In this document: one piece after another, positions 56,436 through 64,000 of the stretch | Layout: the number at the start of each line of letters is the position of its first letter | How positions within the stretch are numbered: the stretch's first letter is position 1 | Notes under the pieces: model-generated | Told to the model about the DNA's origin: nothing | The model's database searches: none | Seen by the model: the letters and a program-made list of their open reading frames with translations, nothing else | Position numbers and translations under genes: made by a program | Assembly: GCA_028015205.1 (NCBI GenBank) | Contig: CM051514.1 | Location: 45,772,150-45,836,149, forward strand | DNA from: Mytilisepta virgata | Lineage: Eukaryota > Mollusca > Bivalvia > Mytilida > Mytilidae | DNA: 64,000 bases | Direction: 5' to 3'

Positions 56436-56968
56436 GACATTTGCAAGAACCACTAACAGAGACGAATTCAGAAGATTCTTCGTCAGAGGAGGAACACTTT
56501 TATTATACAGGTCCTGACAGAACAGTATACAATGCTCCACCAAGTGTTGATGACAATACTGAACTTCAGGAACCAGATTTTATTGATTTGGAATCAGTTG
56601 GGGACGCCCAATCTGATATAGAGGAAATCAGACAAGATTCTGAGAATAGAAACGCTTCGGATTTGGATGATGAACAAGGAAATTTGGACGTTCTGGAGAC
56701 TGGTCCTATTGCGGATGAGGAAGTCGATGATGATGAAACAAATGAAGAAGATGAAGAACCTTTGCTGCGTCGTTCTGGACGAGTTCGTAGACAGCCAAAC
56801 TGGCTTAGTTCTGGTGACTACATTACAAAAAGTTCAGTACCAGCAAAAGACACATGGCAGTCAAAAGCGGAATTTATGATTTCTCTGTTGAAAACTGGAA
56901 TTTTGCCTGGGTTGGAAAAGGAAGCTGGCCAAGCAACAATTGATATTGTGAAGGAGACAAATAAATGA
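56432..56968 (+). pseudogene. Gypsy polyprotein acidic C-terminal tail
   Basis: An open stretch of 178 codons continues the integrase frame. It is rich in Asp/Glu/Ser (SEDSSSEEEHFYYTGPD, DEEVDDDETNEEDEEP) and has a basic segment, RRSGRVRRQPNWLS, before its end. Tails of this type with an R-R-S-x-R-x-R motif are common at the end of bivalve Gypsy pol. Function is unknown. It stops at TGA 56,966-56,968. Its Met is probably internal rather than a true start. Confidence 0.7.
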
Positions 56969-57186
56969 CATTTTACTTGTGAATAAATATCTACTATAAA
57001 CATTTACTATTATTACTAATTTCATTTAACGTGATTGTAAGTTTGTAATGCAATACATATATAATGTAGATTATAATGTTATGCTTACTTTATTATTTTT
57101 TTTTGCAACCTCAACTGCAATGACGGGGACGTCATTCCCAACACAGGGGAGTTTGTAGATGAGCCTGATATGGATTATATTTCATT

Positions 57187-57188
<2 letters not shown>

Positions 57189-57231
<43 letters not shown>

Positions 57232-57247
57232 GTTCATTATTATTATT
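57189..57247. repeat. (ATT)n / (AAT)n microsatellite
   Basis: An 'AATAATAATAAT' run passes into 'ATTATTATT...' and forms a short inverted arrangement. It lies in the non-coding part of the Gypsy element. Confidence 0.9.
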
Positions 57248-57595
57248 ACATGTGATGAAGGAATTGTCTTTGAGACTGACAGTACTTCAGTGCTTTGATT
57301 TTAGATGTAGTTATCTGGTTTGATAGTCACATCCTGGTATTTCAATTCTCTTGCAATTCTATTGGTTATTGGTGAACTCTTTTTGTTTTACACTTGAGGA
57401 GGCAACTTTGAAGTAAATGGCCACTGTTGTTTTTGTCTCCATTATATAATTAGATTAATTCTAGTTTGACACTCTGCAATTATTCAGGTCTGTTACTTAT
57501 CCATATATTTATGTATATAACTCCTATAGATTTTACCCAGTGAGAAGGAAATGAGTAATCTTTTGAAAGTGCCATATGAATGAAAGGTTTTCTAT

Positions 57596-57604
57596 AAGAG
57601 GGAG
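57596..57604 (+). other. Polypurine tract (probable)
   Basis: AAGAGGGAG lies directly before TGTGGATTAG, the inferred first bases of the 3' LTR. This is the expected plus-strand primer site. Confidence 0.65.
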
Positions 57605-58383
57605 TGTGGATTAGTATTATTTCAAAGAACATGAAATACCAATTCTAGTGTTTATTAATTTTACTGGTAGATGTGCATATAATTATTGACTTAATTAAGT
57701 TAATAGCAATAGTTCATAATTAACAGTGATTTAAAGTATTGATCTAGAAAATGTTACACTGAAACCTCAATACTTTGACTTATGAAAGTCATCATCTATT
57801 TTATTCAGGAATACAACGATTTGGTCCATACAACATTATTAGTCGGAATTAATTGACGTTCGAAGTGTGGAGCACTGCTTCCAACCCCTATATTATATAT
57901 ACGGTAAGCAGCGTTCATTGTGTCTCTGTTTACATATGTTTGTGTACTGTCTTTGTGTTTTGTGTCAATTTTCCCTTTATCCAATATTTTTATTCAATTG
58001 CTATTGTAATAGTAAGACAAGTCAGAATTACGTATTTATAGTTAACATCCTATAAGAATGTTGTGAGCTTTATTTTCTTTTATTGAATTATTGCCAAATT
58101 AATACTTTGGTTAAATATCGGAGTGCAGAATAAACTTATAATTTATAATAACAAAGTAAACTTCTTGCAGAAGTAACTGTTATAAATACTTGTACTTCAC
58201 TTTGTATTTATTAGATAAATTCATTCGAGTTATCTCTCTTTGTACATGTTGATTCACGTCTTGGCTTGTCTTGTATTGTTATGTATGTATTTTATATGTT
58301 GCAGGGTGTTTATTCCCAATAAATATATGAACCCTTGTCTGCTTGATGCATTCTGAATTGCCCCACAAAGTGAGAATGCTACA
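57605..58383 (+). repeat. 3' LTR (about 779 bp)
   Basis: Starts TGTGGATTAG after the polypurine tract and ends GAATGCTACA, giving TG...CA ends. Its last 285 bases (58,099-58,383) match the 5' LTR. The first 494 bases have no partner at the 5' side. Confidence 0.75.
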
Positions 58384-58434
58384 AGTATATAAAATATTGG
58401 ACATTATCTCCATGGGGGCAGTGGTCCTATGGGC

Positions 58435-58570
58435 AATTTTCCATCTGGGGGGGGGGGGGGGGGGAATTGTCATAGGGGCAATTGTCATAGGGGGAAATTG
58501 TCCATTGGCCAGTTGTCTGGGGGCAATTGTCAAAGGGGCAGTTGTCCGGGGAGAGGGGGAGCAATTGTCC
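58435..58570 (+). repeat. G-rich minisatellite (GGGGCAATTGTCATA-type)
   Basis: Irregular units of about 15-17 bases built from a G-run plus CAATTGTC or CAGTTGTC, including an 18-G stretch near 58,447. Several G-runs of three or more could support quadruplex formation on the plus strand. Frames across it are artefacts. Confidence 0.8.
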
Positions 58571-60158
58571 TCCTTCCGGTTTATTAAAACATCGATACTG
58601 GTTCCAAGCGCCCACTAAAACCTGAATCATAATATAAAACATATATATATATAACAATATAACAATATAACACTGTGTCTATTTAAAATCAATCATGGTT
58701 GCCTGTATCTGTAAAGTATTATGCCTCTCTGCTGCCTTGTATAGGCTAACAGTAAAATGTCGGTGTAATTTTATTTTTAAAGATAGTTAATATAATAGAG
58801 GCTTATCATAAAAGGCTTATATTATCGGCTACATGTACAAAGTATAGTTTGCATCCTTTCTTCACATTGTTTCACTCTGGAAACCCCCCCCCCCCTTCAC
58901 CCCCGACATCAAAAAAGCAAAAACAAAAAAAAAGAAGAAAAGTATGACTGCATAACATATTAAAAATAACATAAACGATCAGTTTAAATACAAGATGTTC
59001 TCACAAAACTTAGAATGAGATAATTTTATTTGATGTGAATACTGCATTTTGATTTAGAGCAACACTGGTTATACTGTATAACCTGGTTTGGTCCTGTGAC
59101 ATCACCTACGGATTAATCCACCACTTTTAAATTCAAAGAGTCCCATGCTTGAATCGAGGGATCATTTTACTTCTGTTTGGAAATTAAAATATAAAGGACG
59201 TTTCCAATTTTTGAACAGGTTATACTTCAATATCCTTGTTTGGGTTAGTTTACGGCATTTATAACCACTTTGCAGTTTAAAAATGAAAACTAAACTATCT
59301 CGAGTTGATAAATTCCATAATCAACTGGTCATCGTTGTAGAATCTATATTCAACTAAATGATATGTTGGAGATATTTCAAAAAGGTATAATCGTTGGTTT
59401 GTTTATTTTGAACTGTAATATATTGTAGAGATATATCTATTTAGGTGGACTACCTTCAGGTTGATAACAAAGAACACATTTGAGGAAACGTAACACCACC
59501 TTATAAACGTTGGCGTCAAAGGGAATCTGTTTCTTGTTCTTGTGTCAAGACAAAGTCAGTTTCCTATACGTATTGTAGATGGAAACATTTTATGTGTTTA
59601 ATTAGCATAGAGCTGATTGAGTTATCTGTCTTGCACCATATTTTGAATAATATCAATCTTGTAATCTTTACACAATTCATACAAAATTTAAGAACTATAA
59701 AATTAATAAAACTAAGAAAAACTCCTGATTTTAACCGTAGTACACCTCATATAACGAAGAAACTAACCACAAATTTAGTACAAATATATATATTGTAAGA
59801 TTGGTATTTTAAAAGTATGTTTTTCACAAATTTAACATAGAGCTTTTACTAAATGCCTAACACCTGAATCAAATTATTTTTAAAACATACACAAAAGTAG
59901 TACTACTAACGTAAAGTACGACTTTAAACTAAAGAGCATTATTAATTCTATTAACAAGTTACACATATATTACAGATAGTATTAGATGAATAAATTCTTC
60001 ATGGTGACAGATATGAAATTTCGAATAATATTTTACAGGTTTGTAGAACTGGAATAAAGACTGTATAGGATCCAGTTTGGTTATTTTTACCTGCGTCACC
60101 AACGGTGAAAGCAGGCCTAATAGCCTCGACTCCGTTCGTACGTCACGCTTAGAGGTAA
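58571..60158. other. No recognisable gene over 1.6 kb
   Basis: AT-rich. A C-run lies at about 58,884-58,897. Nothing was recognised on either strand. Confidence 0.4.
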
Positions 60159-60505
60159 ATACTTTGTGTAATCTGAAACTCTGACTCTATTGAAGCAATT
60201 TAAAACTCTGTATAGTGTTTATATACATATTGAAGATGTGCACCTTCTATTTGGGGGCAGTTTGACACATTTTTACTATGAATTTTTGCATGTTGAACTT
60301 AGACATGTTTTAGCAATACATGCTAAGAATGGTGCATACTTTGTGTAATCTGTAACTACGTCTGTATTGAACCAAAATTTTTTTAAACTTTGCATACTTA
60401 GTAGAATAGAGAATGGAAAAGGGGAATGTGTCAAAGAGACAACAACCTAACCAAAGAGCAGAAAACAGTGTTTATATACATAATAGCATTATGCACTCAA
60501 ACTTT
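60159..60505 (+). repeat. Two-copy direct duplication (178-bp spacing), second copy interrupted
   Basis: ATACTTTGTGTAATCTG starts at 60,159 and again at 60,337. Both continue through '(C)TCTGTATTGAA' and end at AGTGTTTATATACATA. In the second copy about 60 bases (60,405-60,466) are inserted, containing GGGGAATGTGTCAAAGAGAC and AACAACCTAACCAAAGAGCA, a phrase I know as a very abundant mussel repeat. Confidence 0.65.
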
Positions 60506-61494
60506 TTAGAAGTGTTGCTTGAATAAAGTCTTTCAGTATACTGAAGTGTTGAAGATAAAAAAAGGGATGTGGTGTATAAATCCATGACACAAAATCCCTA
60601 TATATATGATATAAGGGCCATATCCTGAAAAATATAAATGCAATCATGACCTGAATAATACTAGGTAAATGGAAGCATCTTTTTATCTAAACCACATACA
60701 TATTAGAGTAATAATAACTTTGCTCTGACAAACATTTGACGGTAACGCAGGTCCGTGTAATCGGTCTTTTTCTTGAACAAACTCCAGTACATGTTTCCCG
60801 GCGAACACTTTTCAGAGAGCTACCATTTAGTTTTCAAATAGAGCGAAGTAAGTGAACTTTGATCCTTGAATTTTTTTCTTCCATTAGTTTGCATATAATT
60901 TTAGGGCAAAAAAATCTAAATCAAATGGTTGTTTCTTTACTTCTTAGCTGAACGCCGGCTAAACTAATTAATTTATGACGCAAATTCCGCACAGTGGTTC
61001 ACTTCCGCGTTGGTGCACATACGCTGCGTTGTTCCACTGTTTCCAGCTCTACTCCATTGTGTAGAAGTACATCAAGATTCTTGAAAAAATAAATTTGATC
61101 AATCTAAATTTTAAACATTTATAAATAAAAGAAAAACTTCACAAACACTCGAAACTTCATTCACATTTATATCTCGCGTTTAATCTGACAAGGAATAAAA
61201 CTGAAAAACAAAAAGTAACTCGAAGTGCTAAGGGCAGTGATTATAAGAGAGGATTACCGAATTTTAACCGCTGTGTGGAGTTTGCTTATGACACTGAAGT
61301 AATATCCCGGAGTAATATCTAAACTTGGCACGAGTTTTATCATGTACTTGGTCTAATTGACTACATTTTGATTTCGTAACAAGTTGTAAGTGTATTGATC
61401 CTCTCATTACCAAAGTACATGACATTACTTAAAACTTGTGATGTAATAACGTAACAGGATATACGTGTCTCTTCAGTACTTGATGGAGACACTT
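60506..61494. other. No recognisable feature
   Basis: AT-rich flank of the MITE. Nothing was recognised. Confidence 0.4.
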
Positions 61495-61502
61495 TATCTA
61501 TT

Positions 61503-61760
61503 CATCCTACCAAGTCAAGGTTTTGTATCCACGTTCGTTCCTACAAACTCCTCACAACACTCATTCATATTTAGCGGGTCGAACATATCGCCGCCTTGTG
61601 TGTGACCTAGAAAATTCGACCTACGACTGAATTGGATTCTCTTTTGACCTTGAGAAGCAACCAATGAAAATCGTTCACTTCCGACCTGTAAAATTTGACT
61701 AAATGTTGTCAGGGTTTTGTAGGAACGAAAGTGGATACAAAACTCTGACTTGGGAGGATG
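61503..61760. mobile_element. MITE, 258 bp, 57-bp TIRs, apparent 8-bp target duplication
   Basis: The left TIR 61,503-61,559 begins CATCCTACCAAGTCAAGGTT and the right TIR 61,704-61,760 reverse-complements to CATCCTCCCAAGTCAGAGTT. Both continue through TTGTATCCAC and TTCGTTCCTACAAA. Flanks are TATCTATT (61,495-61,502) and TATCTATA (61,761-61,768), an 8-base duplication with one mismatch. An 8-base duplication is typical of hAT-type transposases. No coding capacity is present. Confidence 0.8.
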
Positions 61761-61769
61761 TATCTATAG

Positions 61770-62570
61770 AGCGTTAGCCCAACAAGGGTATAGCATATAC
61801 CTATTCATTATTTGCAGATGATCTTATAATACTGTAATCATCAGCGTTTGGATTACAGAACTGTTTAGATTCATTGTCTGATTACTGCAACAAATGATAG
61901 TTAACAGTGAACACTAAAAAGACCAAAACTATGATAATACAAAATCATGCAAACAATAAAACTAATAATTTCATAAGGTATAAGGGCCAACTACTAGAAA
62001 ATGTAAATGAATATAAGTATTTAGGCTGTATCATTCAAATCAAATTTCAGCCAACTTCCTGTTAAAGTTGCTTGTGCAATTTATTTCAAACATTGGTACG
62101 TCCTATATTAACTTATAATTCTGAAACATGTTTATTGGACTCTTACTTAAAAGATTATCGAGCAAATATGAGAGCTAGCAAAAACAACTTTAATATTGAT
62201 ATGTTTACTTTTGCTGACAAAACTCCAATTGAAAAAATACAGCTTAATGTCATAAAAAAATACCCTGGGCACAAAAAGATGTCAACAAATTTTGTTGTCA
62301 GAGAAGAGTTAAACATTCTTCCTGTTATTTTTTAACAACTCAAACTATAATGTATTTATCAAGACTAAATATGATGAAATTAACCCTATCCTTAAAGAAG
62401 CTTTTCTCCTTACAAAAAAAATTAGATAACGAAGGAACTTATTCGTGGTACACTCATGCAGTTAATGTAGTAAAGGAAACTGAAAATGATTTAATTCAAA
62501 TTTCAAATTGTAAAACGCCAATGGAAACAAATAAATTAAAAGATAAAATTCCCCCATATGTTTAAGACTA
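61770..62570 (+). pseudogene. Third LINE: RT palm to C-terminal relic
   Basis: Plus-strand pieces: YSLFADDLIIL (motif C, near 61,810), then with stops FGLQNCLDSLSDYCNK, NTKKTKTMIIQNHANN, NVNEYKYLGCIIQ, a shift near 62,055, CNLFQTLVRPILTYNSETC, TPIEKIQLNVIKKYPG, KMSTNFVVREELNILP. After a stop at 62,333-62,335 and a shift follow YLSRLNMMKLTLSLKKLFSL and GTYSWYTHAVNVVKE. These are thumb and C-terminal blocks of a non-LTR RT, related in style to the relic at 24,590-26,505. The 5' edge lies almost at the right end of the MITE, and endonuclease and finger regions are missing. Confidence 0.75.
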
Positions 62571-64000
62571 TTATCAAAAATAAAAATGCATATGCTCCTA
62601 TAGCGCTCGCTGGGCTCGCTATAATGTAATTGAACTTTAACAAGCAGTCATTATAATTAATAAAAAAAAAATATATTCTTAAAGATCGTCAATAGAGGAA
62701 GATTGTTGTCAGTGGTTAGGTATTTTATGTCCTTATTTTTATTTTATAAAATCACAATGAACGACAATCAGAACCCAAATAGTTTTTCTGTCAAAGGAAA
62801 GGAGATTCATGTACATCACAGGACAAATTTGGTTTTGGTTCAGAGTGGTCTTTATGTTAAACAAATGTCTTTGAAATCTTAAATGGAATGGTGAATTTAT
62901 ATTTCAACTATATCCCAATGGAATATTTAGATAATTAAGAGTATTTTTGGTAGTTGTTGGCATATCTTACAAGGACACATACCAAGGTGTGGTCCGACAC
63001 ATTTTAAATGAATGTAGCGAAAGAAATGAAGAAGGGGAAAATAGCTCTACTCCTTTTTGAAAGAAAGATATTTCTGATTTATGGGAGTTGATTAAAAACT
63101 GATTTAACAATTTACCGAGCGTAAAAAAAATAAAATGCACATGTCCTTACAACGTAAATATATTGTTTATATCCTGCAACGACAACTAGCTATCTTTTTG
63201 AGAAAAAATCATGAAAATGGCATATTTCTAGCCTATTTTAAGAAAGTGATTTCTGGGGAATGCACTGTGAAGCTGAACACTTCCGTTGCAAGTGAAGACC
63301 AGGAGATGATATTATGCCACAGAAATATTCTAAAAAAATCAATTCAATACTTTAATTAAGATACATATACCTTTAAATACCGATGAAAAGTATGGTTGTC
63401 ATAACTCAGTCGGTACTGTTGTTGTTTATTAAATTACAATTAAACTGTATGCAAGTTCGAATCTTGGAGAGAGCTATTTTTTTGTATCTTGCTAGATTAG
63501 CATTTTTACCATATTTTTTAAAACCGGAAACGCTTTCTTTCTTAATTTTCCCTGCCTAAAATGTTTAATTATCACTAAATATTTAGCAAGTTTGTAAATA
63601 TTTCGAAATTTCCCTGTCCATTTAATACTTCAATTTATTTTGTTTAAAATATAATGCCTGTACAGTAACAGTTACTGTAACACGGCAATGATGCACTGCA
63701 CTGTATCGGAAAAGCAATAGCTCAGTTTTAATTTCATTATTGAACTATCTTTATGCAGTTATAAGTCAGAACTATGGAAAATACGCAAATTAAATGAGAC
63801 AAGTAAAGGAAACGCTTACTTTAATTAGGAAACCCAGTTGGTTTCTATAAAGACAAAGGACAATGCAATTTCCAATGATAAAACTCACATATAATTGCAC
63901 TATATATATAGATAAGGTAAATAACTCGACTGACGTTATACTGCGTGTACCTCATCAACAGACAGAAATTATGCAAAAGAGGTCAATCAAGGCCAGATGT
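62571..64000. other. No recognised gene; tRNA-like sequence at 63,396
   Basis: AT-rich. The plus-strand frame at 63,135-63,359 shows no known domain. The palindromic GCGCTCGCTGGGCTCGC block near 62,606 is short. Apart from the tRNA-like sequence nothing was recognised. Confidence 0.4.
63396..63483 (+). tRNA. tRNA-like sequence with Pol III-type boxes and T-run
   Basis: ATAACTCAGTCGGTA at 63,401 is close to the A-box region of Lys-type tRNAs (TAGCTCAGTCGGTA). AAGTTCGAATCTTGG at 63,453 is B-box-like, and the spacing is normal for a tRNA. A run of seven T at 63,477-63,483 follows. Acceptor ends do not pair well, so it is a tRNA-derived relic or an eroded SINE head rather than a working tRNA. 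Confidence 0.4.

Larger units (their letters stand above)
51362..58383 (+). mobile_element. Ty3/Gypsy LTR retrotransposon, degenerate
   Basis: The order is truncated 5' LTR, PBS, non-coding leader, gag zinc knuckle, protease, RT, RNase H, integrase, acidic C-terminal tail, polypurine tract, 3' LTR. The order RT-RNase H-integrase and the motifs place it in Ty3/Gypsy. Most of gag is missing and pol has numerous frameshifts, stops and deletions, so it is not autonomous. The parts of the two LTRs that align differ at roughly 14 of 285 positions by eye, consistent with an old insertion. I see no envelope-like frame. Confidence 0.9.

Noticed and set aside
58279..58657. Pro/Gly-rich frames on both strands
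   Set aside because: They arise from the G-rich minisatellite and LTR end.
63396..63483. Functional tRNA-Lys gene
   Set aside because: A- and B-box-like sequences exist but acceptor and T stems do not pair, so only a tRNA-like relic is listed.

Overview
The window is AT-rich eukaryotic, intron/intergenic-type DNA and most likely comes from a marine bivalve of the mussel (Mytilus) type. That call is inference. It rests on the mix of mobile elements: a CR1-like LINE with ORF1 and ORF2, bivalve-type Penelope-like reverse transcriptase fragments, a Ty3/Gypsy element, DIRS-like relics, tRNA-headed SINEs and the dispersed 'AGCTCACCTG...GTCCGTCGTC' repeat, all of which I recognise from mussel genomic sequence. 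I see no intact cellular gene, no rRNA, no CRISPR array and no bacterial-style operon. Nearly every recognisable reading frame belongs to a mobile element, and almost all are broken.

Layout. 0-3 kb: a broken Penelope-like RT piece and composite dispersed repeats. 3.0-9.3 kb: a LINE on the minus strand with an open ORF1 and a decayed ORF2 (APE endonuclease plus RT) that carries a degenerate 2A-like NPGP motif. 10-13 kb: the amino-terminal half of a Penelope-like ORF, a SINE and a repeat with a 98-bp tandem duplication. 15.5 kb: a DIRS-type RT relic. 16.8 and 27.3 kb: two 26-bp-period minisatellites. 19.2-22.5 and 47.3-50.8 kb: two direct copies of one 3.3-3.6 kb unit that includes a Penelope-like RT/3' tail. 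24.4-26.8 kb: a hairpin, a second LINE EN-RT relic on the minus strand and an abutting Penelope-like tail. 29-35 kb: more Penelope-like tails, a SINE and a dispersed repeat interrupted by one of those tails. 36.2-36.7 kb: a tyrosine-recombinase relic. 38-42 kb: a TIR element, a near-perfect hairpin, dispersed repeats and a composite A-rich tandem array. 45.2 kb: an integrase-core exon with splice-like borders and a one-base deletion.

51.4-58.4 kb holds a Ty3/Gypsy element on the plus strand. It has a truncated 5' LTR, a PBS, a gag zinc-knuckle remnant, multiply frameshifted protease-RT-RNase H-integrase, a polypurine tract and a fuller 3' LTR. 58.4-64 kb holds a G-rich minisatellite, a MITE with 57-bp terminal inverted repeats and an apparent 8-bp target duplication, a third LINE RT relic and a tRNA-like sequence.

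The window reads as a record of successive insertion, nesting, truncation and local duplication rather than as genes that act together. The clearest items outside the longer open frames are the DIRS RT relic, the tyrosine-recombinase relic, the endonuclease half of the second LINE, the MITE and the hairpins. All family assignments were made by eye from motifs and were not checked by database search.
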